NCBI GenBank assembly: GCA_017453485.1
Contig: JAFTEW010000038.1
Span: 1 to 53,751, forward strand
Length of the DNA: 53,751 bases
Direction: 5' to 3'
Source: Alphaproteobacteria bacterium
GTDB lineage: Bacteria; Pseudomonadota; Alphaproteobacteria; CAAHEQ01; UBA3637
Made by a program: the position numbers and the translations under genes. Below, one piece after another: positions 27,544 to 36,518 of this stretch (within the stretch, counting starts at the first letter, position 1; every line of letters starts with the position of its first letter). Under the pieces are notes generated by a model, which saw only the letters and a list, made by a program, of their open reading frames with translations, did no database searches and was not told the DNA's origin.

Positions 27544-28491
27544 TTATTGGAAAAAATTTAATGCTTCGGTAACGGATGACGAATCACCGACGGAAATGAT
27601 ATTTGCTTCCCCGGTCATTCGACGCACAAGGCCTGCCATTACTTTTCCATTTGCACACTCGATAAAAGTATCAATGCCTTGATTGATGATATAGGTGATG
27701 CTTTCGCGCCACCGAACCGTTCCGGTTATTTGGGCTATCAAATTATTTTTAATAACGGTCGGATCCGTTTCAGGGTGGGCGGTTATATTTGAAACAACAG
27801 GACATTTTGGCGAAGTGATGTTGGCCTTTGTAATCAAGGGGAACATTTGTTCCTGTGCTTTCTGCATAAACGGACAGTGAAAAGCACCCGATACAGCCAA
27901 GGGTATGACTCTTTTAGCCCCTAATTTCTGTGCTTCTTCTTTAACACGTTCCAAGGCTGCCGAATGGCCGCTGACAATAATTTGTCCCGGACAATTGTCA
28001 TTTGCAATAAATGTCTGTTCCGTTGGTGTTGAAGCAAAAGTCAAAACAGTTTGAACTTGTTCAATGCTCAGCCCCAGAATGGCTAACATTCCCCCCGTTT
28101 TTTTCTGCGCCGCATCAGCCATTGCTCGTCCCCGGTGTTGCAGTAAACGGGTCGTTTCGGAAAGGGTGAGTGCTCCCGCTGCACAAAGGGCCGTATATTC
28201 TCCCAAAGAGTGTCCTGCCATCAAAGCAGCCTTCTCGGATATCAGGTATCCCAATTCTTTTTCCAATACCCGAACAACCGCCATACCGACGGCCATAATA
28301 GCCGGTTGGGCATTTTGCGTTTGGGTTAATGTCGCCAAATCGCCTTGAAACATCAAAGTGCTTAAATCTTGGTGTAATGTATCATCTACTTCTTGAAAAA
28401 CGTCTTTGGCAACGGAAAAGTTTTGATACAAATCGAATCCCATTCCAATGGATTGAGAACCTTGCCCGGAAAAAAGAAATGCTGTTTTCAT
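27544..28491 (-). CDS. fabD: Malonyl-CoA:ACP transacylase
   Basis: FabD loads malonyl groups onto acyl carrier protein for fatty acid synthesis. The nucleophile is S95 in GHSLGEY and the catalytic His is H205 in GAFHCPFM. The N-terminal AFLFSGQGSQ is typical. I chose the ATG at 28491 (315 residues) because the family starts at this point; the open frame extends 36 bases upstream. The gene lies 56 bases downstream of uvrB in the leftward direction. It normally lies with fabG and acpP, which are not present here. Confidence 0.95.
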   Translation of the reverse strand: MKTAFLFSGQGSQSIGMGFDLYQNFSVAKDVFQEVDDTLHQDLSTLMFQGDLATLTQTQNAQPAIMAVGMAVVRVLEKELGYLISEKAALMAGHSLGEYTALCAAGALTLSETTRLLQHRGRAMADAAQKKTGGMLAILGLSIEQVQTVLTFASTPTEQTFIANDNCPGQIIVSGHSAALERVKEEAQKLGAKRVIPLAVSGAFHCPFMQKAQEQMFPLITKANITSPKCPVVSNITAHPETDPTVIKNNLIAQITGTVRWRESITYIINQGIDTFIECANGKVMAGLVRRMTGEANIISVGDSSSVTEALNFFQ

Positions 28492-28547
28492 GAAAGAACC
28501 TTTGTTTATTTTTATGCCATTATACATAAATCAAGTCTGAAATCAAG

Positions 28548-30587
28548 TTATTTTAAAACGGCTTTATCAGAAGCCAGCTCTAATTTTTCCAATTCTTTAA
28601 TCTTATCGCGCAAACGGCCGGCTTCTTCAAAATTTAAGGCTTCTGCCTCGGCCAACATTTGTTTCTTTAATCGGGCAATGATATCGGCTACATTTTCAAC
28701 CAAATCAATTTTTAGAGATTTGGAAACGGATGTTTTTTCTTGATCTAACTCGCCGAACTCTTTCATTAAATCAGGTATTTCTTTGCGAATTGTTTTAGGG
28801 GTAATATGATGCGCCGTATTAAATGCCATTTGTTTTTCACGTCGCCGCTTGGTTTCCGTAACAGCGGCCATAATAGATCCTGTCATCTTGTCGGCATACA
28901 AAATGACCCGGCCGTTGGCATTTCGGGCTGCTCGTCCGATTGTTTGGATAAGGGAAGTCGTTGACCGTAAAAAGCCTTCTTTATCCGCATCCAAAATAGC
29001 AACCAATTCTACCTCGGGGATATCCAATCCTTCACGGAGCAGGTTAATACCGACCAACACATCAAATGTGCCTAGACGTAAATCACGAATAATTTGAATC
29101 CGTTCCAAAGTATCAATATCCGAATGCATATATTTTGCTTTGATTTTGTTTTCCAACAAAAATTCGGTTAAATCTTCGGCCATTTTTTTTGTCAGAGTCG
29201 TGACCAATACGCGACCATGTCTTTTGGCAATATCTTGACATTCGGCCATTAAATCTTCAACCTGATTGGCAATCGGGCGAATAATACATTCCGGATCCAA
29301 TAATCCGGTCGGCCGGATAATTTGTTCGGTATAAACACCTTTTGTCTGGTCCATTTCCCAAGGCCCCGGTGTCGCCGATACAAAAATTGTTTTAGGACGC
29401 ATTGCATCCCATTCTTCAAATTTTAACGGTCGATTATCTAAACAACTCGGAAGCCGGAAGCCATATTCTGACAAAGTTGTTTTTCGTGATCTGTCCCCAC
29501 GATACATAGCTCCGATTTGCGGAATGGTCACATGACTTTCATCTACAAACAGTAAAGCGTCTTTCGGTAGGTATTCAAATAGGGTTGGTGGGGCTTCACC
29601 GGGGTTTCGGCCGGTTAAATGCCGTGAATAATTTTCGATTCCCTTACAAGAACCGGTGGCCTCCATCATTTCCAAATCATATTTGGTGCGACTGGCTAAA
29701 CGTTGGGCTTCCAACACTTGCCCGTTAGCCTCGTAAAAGGCCAATCTGTCTTTCAACTCTGCTTTAATAGTCTTGATGGCTTGGGACAGAGCAGGCCTTG
29801 GTGTCACATAGTGGCTTGCCGGGAAAACGATTATTTCATTTAGTACCATTTTTTTTTGCCCGGTGAGTGGATCAAACTCATAAATACTTTCCAGCTCATC
29901 GCCGAAAAAAGATAAACGCCAGGCCAGGTCTTCGTAATGGCTGGGAAAAATATCCAATATATCTCCGTTGCGTCGAAAAGTGCCTCTCTCAAAGGCAATA
30001 TCATTTCGGACATATTGCAATTCGGTCAGCTGACGGGATAGTTCCTGCATATCAACCGTATCACCGGGTCTGAGTTGAAAAGCCATTGATGAATAACTTT
30101 CGGCATCCCCGATACCATAAATGCAGGAAACGGAAGAAACGATAATAACGTCCCGTCGTTCTAAAATATGTCGTGTGGCAGAATGTCGTAATCGATCAAT
30201 TTGTTCGTTAATGGCCGAATCTTTTTCAATATAGGTATCGGTTCGGGGAATATAGGCTTCGGGTTGATAATAATCATAATAGGATACAAAATATTCAACG
30301 GCATTTTCCGGAAAAAAGGCTTTCATTTCGGCATACAGTTGTGCTGCCAATGTTTTATTATGTGCCAAAATCAGGGCAGGGCGCCTGACTGCATTGATGA
30401 TCTGTGCCATGGTAAACGTTTTTCCGGATCCGGTAATACCCAATAGAACCTGATCTTTTCTATTTTCTTCAATACCTTTTATCAATTCGGCAATAGCCTG
30501 TGGCTGATCGCCGGCAGGCTTAAATTCCGAATGCAATTTAAAATCGGCATCCCCCGTTAAATCCGGTTTTTGATAAAGCGGTATCAT
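28548..30587 (-). CDS. uvrB: Excinuclease ABC subunit B
   Basis: UvrB is the damage-verifying helicase-like subunit of nucleotide excision repair. The P-loop GITGSGKT is at residues 50-57. The beta-hairpin region [12 protein letters not shown] follows at about 103-114, and the DEAD-box-like DESHVT lies near 345. Helicase motif VI is in QTIGRAARN. The C-terminal UVR domain ([16 protein letters not shown]... to [13 protein letters not shown]) binds UvrC. The length of 679 residues is standard. Its ATG overlaps the stop of the preceding membrane protein gene, which indicates translational coupling. Confidence 0.98.
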   Translation of the reverse strand: MIPLYQKPDLTGDADFKLHSEFKPAGDQPQAIAELIKGIEENRKDQVLLGITGSGKTFTMAQIINAVRRPALILAHNKTLAAQLYAEMKAFFPENAVEYFVSYYDYYQPEAYIPRTDTYIEKDSAINEQIDRLRHSATRHILERRDVIIVSSVSCIYGIGDAESYSSMAFQLRPGDTVDMQELSRQLTELQYVRNDIAFERGTFRRNGDILDIFPSHYEDLAWRLSFFGDELESIYEFDPLTGQKKMVLNEIIVFPASHYVTPRPALSQAIKTIKAELKDRLAFYEANGQVLEAQRLASRTKYDLEMMEATGSCKGIENYSRHLTGRNPGEAPPTLFEYLPKDALLFVDESHVTIPQIGAMYRGDRSRKTTLSEYGFRLPSCLDNRPLKFEEWDAMRPKTIFVSATPGPWEMDQTKGVYTEQIIRPTGLLDPECIIRPIANQVEDLMAECQDIAKRHGRVLVTTLTKKMAEDLTEFLLENKIKAKYMHSDIDTLERIQIIRDLRLGTFDVLVGINLLREGLDIPEVELVAILDADKEGFLRSTTSLIQTIGRAARNANGRVILYADKMTGSIMAAVTETKRRREKQMAFNTAHHITPKTIRKEIPDLMKEFGELDQEKTSVSKSLKIDLVENVADIIARLKKQMLAEAEALNFEEAGRLRDKIKELEKLELASDKAVLK

Positions 30588-31663
30588 TTTTTGGCTTTCC
30601 GAGGTTGCGATTTCTTTTTAATTTGTTTATCTTTTTTTAGAGGGATATGGGTCACTTCTTCTTTAAAATCAATCATTCCTTGTTTTAAATCGGAAAAAAG
30701 ATCCCGGAAAGAAGGTCGCGGTGTTCCCCATCGATTAAGTTGATAATATGTTCCGAACAGGGTAAATCCCAGCAAAACAACCACACTGTAATTCATACCT
30801 TTTTCCAAACTCATAAATGCTAAAAGCGAAAGCAATAACAAGATAAAGAATAAATATCTGGATAAACGGGCAGGGGATATATTTTTTTCAATGGCCTTTT
30901 CGATAAAGAATGTTGGGGATATTTGCCCCCGGTGCAACAACGGATACAATCCGAAGGCCCAAATGACCTCACTTAAATCGTAGGAAAAAGCAATGAATGG
31001 GGCCCAAACAAAACCTTGTGTCACAAGGGCTATCCAAATCAACCCGATCATATAACCGGCTATCAGCGAGGCAAAAGAACCTAAGATGCGGAAACCGGTA
31101 AAAATTCTGGTTGTCTCCGTGATGGCAATTATGGCAATGAATATGTAGAATAAGGGCATCAATAATGTTGTCGGTAAAATGCCCATCTTGGTTAAAAGCA
31201 AAATGAAAAAACCTTGGGTTAATAATGTCAGGACTGATAAATACGGTACCCGATCCATTATTGAAAACAGGTTCATAATTCCATACAAAATAAAGCCGCA
31301 AATCAGGTATGCCGGGACAACCCAATAACCGACATCCGGCAAGGGAAAATGCAGAACGCTAAGTAAACAAATAAGGCATAGAAAACATTCGCGGATGAAG
31401 GGATTGTCTACTTTCAACCGACAAAACAAAAGAACACAAGAACAGAGGAAAGAGAATATGAACGGTAATAAAAGTTGATGGGATACAGCGACACCGGATA
31501 AAGCAACAACAGAGATAGCCACAAGTGTCACTCCTCCTATGAAATCAGTCGGTTGTGATAAAGGAAAATGTTTTCGGTAAAAACGGATGAGCGAACTCAT
31601 GACAACCGTTGTTGTGGACAACACCAACAAAGCCCAGACAAAAGTCAAGACAAAACTTAACAT
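30584..31663 (-). CDS. Degenerate MraY/WecA-like membrane protein
   Basis: This 359-residue protein has about ten hydrophobic helices and a very basic cytoplasmic tail. It aligns by pattern to the polyprenyl-phosphate phosphosugar transferases (MraY/WecA, glycosyltransferase family 4 of Pfam): the [23 protein letters not shown] entry with its P...GG, the [14 protein letters not shown] block (normally N-x-x-N-x-x-D-G-x-D-G-L), and [22 protein letters not shown] (normally I-F-x-G-D-x-G-S). The Asp and His residues needed for catalysis are replaced, so it is probably inactive. The reading is mine from motif spacing. It lies in infA-thisgene-uvrB-fabD, overlapping uvrB by four bases. Confidence 0.6.
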   Translation of the reverse strand: MLSFVLTFVWALLVLSTTTVVMSSLIRFYRKHFPLSQPTDFIGGVTLVAISVVALSGVAVSHQLLLPFIFSFLCSCVLLFCRLKVDNPFIRECFLCLICLLSVLHFPLPDVGYWVVPAYLICGFILYGIMNLFSIMDRVPYLSVLTLLTQGFFILLLTKMGILPTTLLMPLFYIFIAIIAITETTRIFTGFRILGSFASLIAGYMIGLIWIALVTQGFVWAPFIAFSYDLSEVIWAFGLYPLLHRGQISPTFFIEKAIEKNISPARLSRYLFFILLLLSLLAFMSLEKGMNYSVVVLLGFTLFGTYYQLNRWGTPRPSFRDLFSDLKQGMIDFKEEVTHIPLKKDKQIKKKSQPRKAKK

Positions 31664-31682
31664 CTTTTCCCCTCCTGATTCA

Positions 31683-31904
31683 TTAAGCTTTATGGCGGAA
31701 AGATATGCGTCCCTTTGTTAAATCATAGGGAGTCATTTCAATATCAACTTTATCCCCGACCATGACACGAATCCGAAATTTACGCATTTTACCGGAGGTA
31801 TGTGCCAAAATCTCGTGTCCGTTTTCTAATTTGACACGAAACGTTGCATTCGGCAAGGCTTCAACCACGGTTCCGGTAAATTGTAATACTTCTTCTTTTG
31901 CCAT
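31683..31904 (-). CDS. infA: Translation initiation factor IF-1
   Basis: IF-1 is a single OB-fold protein that binds the ribosomal A-site during initiation. The 73 residues run [22 protein letters not shown] through the usual [19 protein letters not shown] and finish with LTKGRI-x-F-R. AAGGAG lies seven bases before the ATG. The gene heads the leftward run with the MraY-like protein, uvrB and fabD, and shares its upstream region with the divergent orphan gene at 32072. Confidence 0.97.
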   Translation of the reverse strand: MAKEEVLQFTGTVVEALPNATFRVKLENGHEILAHTSGKMRKFRIRVMVGDKVDIEMTPYDLTKGRISFRHKA

Positions 31905-31938
31905 AAAATCTCCTTAACTTACATTAAAAAACGGAACT

Positions 31939-31967
31939 ATTTTATTCTTTTTTTTCTTTTTTTGCAA
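31939..31967 (-). promoter_or_regulatory. Candidate infA promoter
   Basis: Minus strand TTGCAA (31962-31967), 17 bases made of A and G, TAAAAT (31939-31944), 35 bases before infA. Confidence 0.55.
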
Positions 31968-32017
31968 GAAAAAAATGCAATCTTTTCGGGGATTTTTCAA
32001 AAAAATGAAAAATTATG

Positions 32018-32045
32018 TTGCTTTTTTTGAAATTTGTTTTATACT
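32018..32045 (+). promoter_or_regulatory. Candidate promoter of the 108-residue orphan gene
   Basis: TTGCTT (32018-32023), 16-base spacer beginning with five T, TATACT (32040-32045); the start codon is 27 bases on. Confidence 0.55.
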
Positions 32046-32071
32046 AAAAAGATGTATTGTGAGGTGTTGTT

Positions 32072-32398
32072 ATGTCAGAAAGTTTGGTAGAACAGGAAAA
32101 AAACTTTAATATCTTAAAAAATCCGGCCGGGGATTTGATGATTCTGATTCGGGCCCGGTTGGATGATTCCAATCACCCCAAGATTATTTACAATGGCGGA
32201 AAACATGCCGTTCTATATCGCAATGATGGAAATGTGGTTGTTTTGGATTTTATTCATCCGTCTGTTCGGGCTGATTTAGAGCGAGTTTTAAATCTGTTGG
32301 TTGTGGAAGCGCATGACGGCTCAATTATTCGGGAATATATGGCTGAGGTCAAGCATATGAAAGAAATCCCGCTTCCAAACGGATTACAGTTAAATTAA
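32072..32398 (+). CDS. Orphan 108-residue protein, paralogue of the protein at 43352-43687
   Basis: I do not recognise this protein. It is small, soluble, without signal peptide or Cys, and its strand/helix mix suggests one compact domain. A central 38-residue stretch (RARLDDSN... to VLDFIHPS) aligns without gaps to the 111-residue protein at 43352-43687, with about 14 identical positions by my count, including R-A-R, I-x-Y-x-G, L-D-x-I-x-P-S. The C-terminal VVE and R-x-Y stretches also match. An AGGTG ribosome binding site and a promoter precede it, and a shared terminator follows, so it is a single-gene unit convergent with murA. Function unknown. Confidence 0.75.
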   Translation: MSESLVEQEKNFNILKNPAGDLMILIRARLDDSNHPKIIYNGGKHAVLYRNDGNVVVLDFIHPSVRADLERVLNLLVVEAHDGSIIREYMAEVKHMKEIPLPNGLQLN

Positions 32399-32411
32399 AC
32401 AAGTTTGAAAT

Positions 32412-32443
32412 AAAAAAAGGATGAAGCAATCATCCTTTTTTTT
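32412..32443. terminator. Bidirectional terminator between the orphan gene and murA
   Basis: GGATGA/TCATCC stem (32419-32424 with 32430-32435), extended by seven A and eight T on its flanks. It serves both strands; the right half forms the murA stop region. Confidence 0.8.
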
Positions 32444-33698
32444 CTTGCTTAAAACGAACAATATCGGCTCCCAGGGCTGTTAATTTTTCTTCAACACGAT
32501 GATAACCGCGATCAATGTGGTAAACCCGTTGAACAATGCTTTCACCCTTGGCGACAAGACCGGCTAAAACCAATCCGATTCCCCCTCGTAAATCAGAGGA
32601 AGTCACCGTTGCGCCTGACAATTCTGATACCCCGTGTATCAGTATGTTTTTGTTATCAATAATCTGTATATTTGCCCCCATACGATTCAATTCCGGGACA
32701 TGCATAAATCTGTTTTCGTAAATGCGTTCTGTGACCAAAGAATCGCCCTTGGCAACCGAAAGCATTGTTGTCAACAGTGGTTGGGAATCTGTCGGGAAAC
32801 CCGGATATTCAGATGTTGTAATCGGTGTTGCGACTAAATTGGCATGTGTGGCATCCACCAGCAAGCCATCTTGTGTTTGAGTTAATTCAATTTGGCTGGG
32901 GTAAAGTGTTTCGGCAACGGATTGCATCAATGATATATCACCGCCTTTGATCATAACTCTGCCCCGCGTCAGGGCAGTGGCAACCGCAAAAGTAGCCGTT
33001 TCAATACGATCGGAAATAACCGCATAATCCGTTCCGTGTAATTTTGAAACACCGGTTATGGTCAATGTTCGGGTTCCGACCCCTTGGATATCGGCTCCCA
33101 TTTTTTGAAGCAAACGAATCAAATCCACAGCTTCCGGTTCAAGAGCCGGATTATGTATAACTGTTATCCCAGGTGTCAAGACGGCCGCCATAATCGTATT
33201 ATGGGTTGCCCCGACGGAAATTTTCGGGAACGAAATTTCGGCGGCATGAAGGGGCCCCTTAGCCACGACATAACCATTATCAATTTCGATGGTTGCTCCC
33301 ATTTTTTCCAGGGCTTTAATATACAAATCAACGGGGCGTGCCCCGATGGCGCACCCGCCTGGCAGGGATACTTTTGCTTGATGAAAGCGCCCCAACAGGG
33401 GACCTAAAACCCAAAAAGTAGCGCGCATTTTTGATACATAGTCATAAGATGCAGTTGTACAGGTTATCTGGCTGCATTGAATTGTTATGGAATCAGCATC
33501 TTGAACAACGGATGCTCCCATACTGGTTAACAGATCAGACAGAGTTAAAACGTCCGATAAATAAGAAATATTATGCAAGGTAATCGGCTCATCTGTTAAA
33601 AGGGCTGCTGCCATTAAAGGTAAAATAGCATTTTTAGCTCCTTTTACCTGAACCTGACCGGATAAAGTCCGACCGCCGTTTATTTTGAAGGCATACAT
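32430..33698 (-). CDS. murA: UDP-N-acetylglucosamine 1-carboxyvinyltransferase
   Basis: MurA makes the first committed step of peptidoglycan synthesis by adding enolpyruvyl to UDP-GlcNAc. K22 in GAKNAILPL and the catalytic C116 in LPGGCAIGARPVDL are present, so fosfomycin sensitivity of the active Cys type is expected. The 422 residues match the family. Its start overlaps a 55-residue small ORF (33680-33847) by 19 bases, which itself overlaps dtd, so dtd-small ORF-murA form an operon. The stop codon lies within the shared terminator hairpin. Confidence 0.97.
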   Translation of the reverse strand: MYAFKINGGRTLSGQVQVKGAKNAILPLMAAALLTDEPITLHNISYLSDVLTLSDLLTSMGASVVQDADSITIQCSQITCTTASYDYVSKMRATFWVLGPLLGRFHQAKVSLPGGCAIGARPVDLYIKALEKMGATIEIDNGYVVAKGPLHAAEISFPKISVGATHNTIMAAVLTPGITVIHNPALEPEAVDLIRLLQKMGADIQGVGTRTLTITGVSKLHGTDYAVISDRIETATFAVATALTRGRVMIKGGDISLMQSVAETLYPSQIELTQTQDGLLVDATHANLVATPITTSEYPGFPTDSQPLLTTMLSVAKGDSLVTERIYENRFMHVPELNRMGANIQIIDNKNILIHGVSELSGATVTSSDLRGGIGLVLAGLVAKGESIVQRVYHIDRGYHRVEEKLTALGADIVRFKQEKKG

Positions 33699-33847
33699 TT
33701 TTTCTCTCTTTCCTGTTTCTGCTTTTTTCTGGCTTTTAAATTACGTCGCAGAGCTGCTGCCTGCTTTAAAAAAGATTCCATCTTTTTGTCAGAAAGTGAT
33801 AAGTTTTGACGAGCCTGTTGCTCAAAATTATCATTTTGTTGCTGCAT
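33680..33847 (-). CDS. Conserved-looking 55-residue basic protein between dtd and murA
   Basis: This small frame runs MQQQNDNFEQQ...SLSDKKMESFLKQAAALRRNLKARKKQKQ... and ends in CMPSK. It overlaps dtd by 17 bases and murA by 19 bases, spanning the entire gap between the two genes, as is common for coupled small genes. The L-R-R-N-L-K-A-R-K-K-Q segment is a highly basic helix resembling the L-R-x-N-L-x-R-R-K small proteins often annotated beside murA in alphaproteobacteria. That resemblance is from memory and untested. The acidic-to-basic layout with no hydrophobic core suggests a nucleic-acid- or ribosome-binding peptide. Confidence 0.6.
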   Translation of the reverse strand: MQQQNDNFEQQARQNLSLSDKKMESFLKQAAALRRNLKARKKQKQEREKKCMPSK

Positions 33848-34286
33848 GTGGACTCTCTATAATAAAAGTAGCCGGGCCATCATTTTCAATGTGAACTTGC
33901 ATATCGGCCCGAAAAATGCCTTGCTCAACCGGGACATCTAAATCGGATACCTTTTTTAAAAACAGATGATACAATTCGGCCGCCCTTGTCGGGTCTCCGG
34001 CCCCGATAAATGAAGGCCTTCTACCCTTGATACAGTCGGCTAACAAAGTAAATTGCGAAATGATAAGAACCCCACCACCGATGTCTTTGACGGACAGGTT
34101 CATTTTACCAGAAGAATCCTCAAAAATACGTAATCCGACCAATTTATTGGCCATCCAATCCAAATCTGATTCAGTGTCCGTCGGGGCAATCCCGGCCAAA
34201 ACACACAGACCGCGTCCGATACTTCCGACGACTTGACCGGCGACCATAACAGATGATTCTGTGACACGTTGTATAACTAATTTCAT
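33831..34286 (-). CDS. dtd: D-aminoacyl-tRNA deacylase
   Basis: DTD removes D-amino acids (and glycine from mischarged tRNA-Ala) from tRNA. The active-site SQFTL motif is at residues 77-81, and the cross-subunit Gly-cisPro (G137-P138, NDGPATF) is conserved. The length of 151 residues is usual. It is the first gene of the dtd-small ORF-murA run, with a clear promoter upstream in the 113-base gap shared with the divergent 71-residue gene. Confidence 0.95.
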   Translation of the reverse strand: MKLVIQRVTESSVMVAGQVVGSIGRGLCVLAGIAPTDTESDLDWMANKLVGLRIFEDSSGKMNLSVKDIGGGVLIISQFTLLADCIKGRRPSFIGAGDPTRAAELYHLFLKKVSDLDVPVEQGIFRADMQVHIENDGPATFIIESPHAATK

Positions 34287-34294
34287 GGGTCAAA

Positions 34295-34323
34295 ATTCTA
34301 TCAATATCCTTTATTTTTGTCAA
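34295..34323 (-). promoter_or_regulatory. Promoter of dtd-murA
   Basis: Minus strand TTGACA (34318-34323), 17 bases, TAGAAT (34295-34300), a near-consensus sigma-70 site. The predicted transcript would begin only a few bases before the dtd ATG at 34286, leaving almost no leader. Confidence 0.7.
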
Positions 34324-34347
34324 GAAAATATTTCTTCTGTTTTTAAA

Positions 34348-34376
34348 TTGACATTTTATTTTTTCTTTTATATAAT
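34348..34376 (+). promoter_or_regulatory. Perfect-consensus sigma-70 promoter of the 71-residue gene
   Basis: TTGACA (34348-34353), exactly 17 bases, TATAAT (34371-34376), with an AGAGGTT ribosome binding site before the ATG at 34400. Confidence 0.85.
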
Positions 34377-34399
34377 CGTATTCTGGAAAGAGGTTATTG

Positions 34400-34615
34400 A
34401 TGATAAAATATACAAGGCAGCATCAGGAAAATTGCCGTTTCCAACCGCAAAGTCGGTTGGGACGCACGTTGGCCTCTAACTTAACATGGACGGTAGACGG
34501 GCGTGGTCATCGCATCAAAATGACCGATCAGAGCGGCGTTGTATATGATTTGGATCGGCAAGGTCGAATTATTCGCATGACGGATAGTCAGGGACGGATT
34601 TTTAAATTAAAATAG
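34400..34615 (+). CDS. 71-residue protein with two 19-residue YD-like repeats
   Basis: This small soluble protein consists of a basic N-terminal 30 residues with one Cys, then two adjacent repeats at residues 33-51 and 52-70. Aligned without gaps they share D1, G4, I7, M9-T10-D11, G14 and L19 (8 of 19). The G-R-I-x-R-M-T-D-x-x-G-R pattern is like one YD/Rhs repeat. There is no signal peptide, so it is not an exported Rhs protein. The ATG at 34400 follows an AGAGGTT site, and a perfect consensus promoter sits 24 bases before it, so it should be strongly expressed. It converges with sufE, whose last base follows its stop directly. Function unknown. Confidence 0.7.
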   Translation: MIKYTRQHQENCRFQPQSRLGRTLASNLTWTVDGRGHRIKMTDQSGVVYDLDRQGRIIRMTDSQGRIFKLK

Positions 34616-35008
34616 TTATTTCGCAATTTCTTTTATACGCTCAATCATAGCAAAAAAGCCATTACGTCGGGTAGGGGATATATGTTCTTCTAATCCCAAT
34701 TCGCGAAAATATTTGGCAATATCCAACTGCTGTATTTCTACGGCGGTTTTACCATTGACAAAAGTTAGTAAAATAGCCTCTAATCCGCGGACGATATGAG
34801 CATCACTGGTAGCGTTAAAGACAAATTTATCTCCTTCCTGACGATAAGTAAACCACACCTGTGACATACAGCCGTTTACCTTATTTTCTTCCGTTTTGTC
34901 TGCTTCGGCAAATGGGGGAAGATTATCCCCCAATTCGATTAAGTAACGATATTTATCCTCCCAATCGGTCAGATAAGCAAAATTTTCAAATAATTCTTCC
35001 GATGTCAT
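34616..35008 (-). CDS. sufE: SufE-family sulfur acceptor protein
   Basis: SufE accepts persulfide from the cysteine desulfurase SufS and passes it to SufB. The 130 residues carry the acceptor C47 in KVNGCMSQVW, and the family's ISPTRRNGFFAMIERIK tail. The sufS it serves is encoded 15 kb away in the suf operon, and in this window sufE is instead coupled to a periplasmic-protein gene whose stop overlaps its start (ATGA). I infer loss of the usual linkage. Confidence 0.93.
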   Translation of the reverse strand: MTSEELFENFAYLTDWEDKYRYLIELGDNLPPFAEADKTEENKVNGCMSQVWFTYRQEGDKFVFNATSDAHIVRGLEAILLTFVNGKTAVEIQQLDIAKYFRELGLEEHISPTRRNGFFAMIERIKEIAK

Positions 35009-36408
35009 TGAAGAGCATGTCCATTAATCATAATTGAATCGTTTTCTACCTTAACAGTAACGATGTCCGTTGTTGAACCGTCTGGGTTTATGATTCTTTT
35101 ATCATTGTCAATAAAACGCCGAATACTGTCTAATTGCCCACCTTGTGGCTCACAGGCCTGACGCACAACATACTCGGCAACCATTCGCCTCGATTGTGCA
35201 TCCGTTTCCTCTGGATTAATGGCGTTCAATTGGGCTTGTGCTTCATCGCATTGTTGTTGATTGACAGCCGGCGGAGGCGATAGCTTATCTAAGTTTGTAA
35301 AGGTAACGGTTAAATCAATATCCGGTTGTGGGGTATCGTTTTCAACTTTTGTGGCGATGGTGCCTCTGACAGAAATACCTCCATCCGAGTTTTTAGCCTC
35401 TAACTGATTGACATTCAAAACAATATTATTTGCTAATTTTTGCATTTCCGCTTGAACTTCATCGGATTTTTCCGTTTGATTTTTTATCTTATATAATTTT
35501 TGTAAATCATCTTTATTTAGACCGGATATATCAATATTTAAATTGATTTCCGATGGAATTAGTTGCTGGGTCGGAATCATTTGACGAATATCCGAATTTA
35601 AGGCAATCTTATCCATCTTAACGGTTAAAGTAATAATATCATCATGATAGGCCCCGTTCATATCAAAGGCAGCAGAACCCAGTGCATCATTTAATCCAGC
35701 CTGATTAACAAAAATAGCCGGAATTTTAAATTGATAGGTTGCTTGCTGGCTTGATAAAACCTGTTCCAAACCGTTTCCGGAAATGGTGCTACCGACTATA
35801 TCATCCTGATAGGATAAAGACGGAATTAAAACGGCCAAAGAATCAGCCGTAATACGGATATTGGAAATATCCTGTGAATCGGAACGGTCCATCGTATTTT
35901 CATCAATGGCACGAACAAGTGTATCGGAAACAGCTTCCCCAACCGTAAACGTAAACAAATTTGGAACAGATACATTTAAATCTTTAATTTTTTGTGAATT
36001 GTTTGATATTAAGTTGTAATGAGGTACCCAAATCGTATTGGAAATAGCCTCGGAAGTCGTAAAGGTCGCATCCGGCAGTAAATCTTTTAAAAGAGCCTGA
36101 ATATTTTCAAAGATTGATTCAATCTTATATTGACTCTGACCGTTAAATTCACCGGCATAGGTCAAATGAACGGTGCGCGCCGGTATTTGTAAATTATCCT
36201 TGTTAACAGCTGGCAACGTTAAATTAAAGTCCTGACCATCAGCGGTAACGGTTATTTGATTCAGGTCAAAAATTTTGCCCAATTGTGTTTGTGTCGACAA
36301 AAAATCAGTAAAGGATTTTTTGATGGAATCAGCCGTTTCTGCCGCAAAAGCAACTGTTGTAGTCAGCAAGCAAGCCACAGCACAGCCCAAGAATAGTGAT
36401 TTTTTCAT
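35005..36408 (-). CDS. Unrecognised secreted protein upstream of sufE
   Basis: A signal peptide (KKSLFLGCAVACLLTTTVAFA) leads into a 445-residue mature protein rich in Asn, Asp, Ile and Thr, which suggests an extended beta-rich periplasmic structure. I recognise no domain. The pattern of alternating hydrophobic residues and repeated D-I-D/V-N-L-N-x-D-I-S segments recalls the DUF945/AsmA-like lipid-related families, but without a firm match. Two Cys occur late, in QQQCDEAQ and RQACEPQ, and may form a disulfide. Its stop overlaps the sufE start, a translational linkage whose meaning is unclear. A TTGATT/TATATT promoter-like pair with an 18-base spacer lies upstream. Confidence 0.72.
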   Translation of the reverse strand: MKKSLFLGCAVACLLTTTVAFAAETADSIKKSFTDFLSTQTQLGKIFDLNQITVTADGQDFNLTLPAVNKDNLQIPARTVHLTYAGEFNGQSQYKIESIFENIQALLKDLLPDATFTTSEAISNTIWVPHYNLISNNSQKIKDLNVSVPNLFTFTVGEAVSDTLVRAIDENTMDRSDSQDISNIRITADSLAVLIPSLSYQDDIVGSTISGNGLEQVLSSQQATYQFKIPAIFVNQAGLNDALGSAAFDMNGAYHDDIITLTVKMDKIALNSDIRQMIPTQQLIPSEINLNIDISGLNKDDLQKLYKIKNQTEKSDEVQAEMQKLANNIVLNVNQLEAKNSDGGISVRGTIATKVENDTPQPDIDLTVTFTNLDKLSPPPAVNQQQCDEAQAQLNAINPEETDAQSRRMVAEYVVRQACEPQGGQLDSIRRFIDNDKRIINPDGSTTDIVTVKVENDSIMINGHALQ

Positions 36409-36518
36409 ATTTAATCTCTCCGTAAACTAAAAAAAGTAGTTGTAATATACGACTGTTTCGGGAATAAAATCAAGAACTTTCTTGCTTTTTTTTGAAAAAT
36501 ATGATACAAAAATACTTC

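Noticed and set aside
36482-36510. Leaderless transcription of the biotin ligase from TTGCTT-N17-TACAAA
   Set aside because: The -10 is weak and the start codon choice is uncertain, so leaderless expression cannot be claimed; kept out of the feature list.
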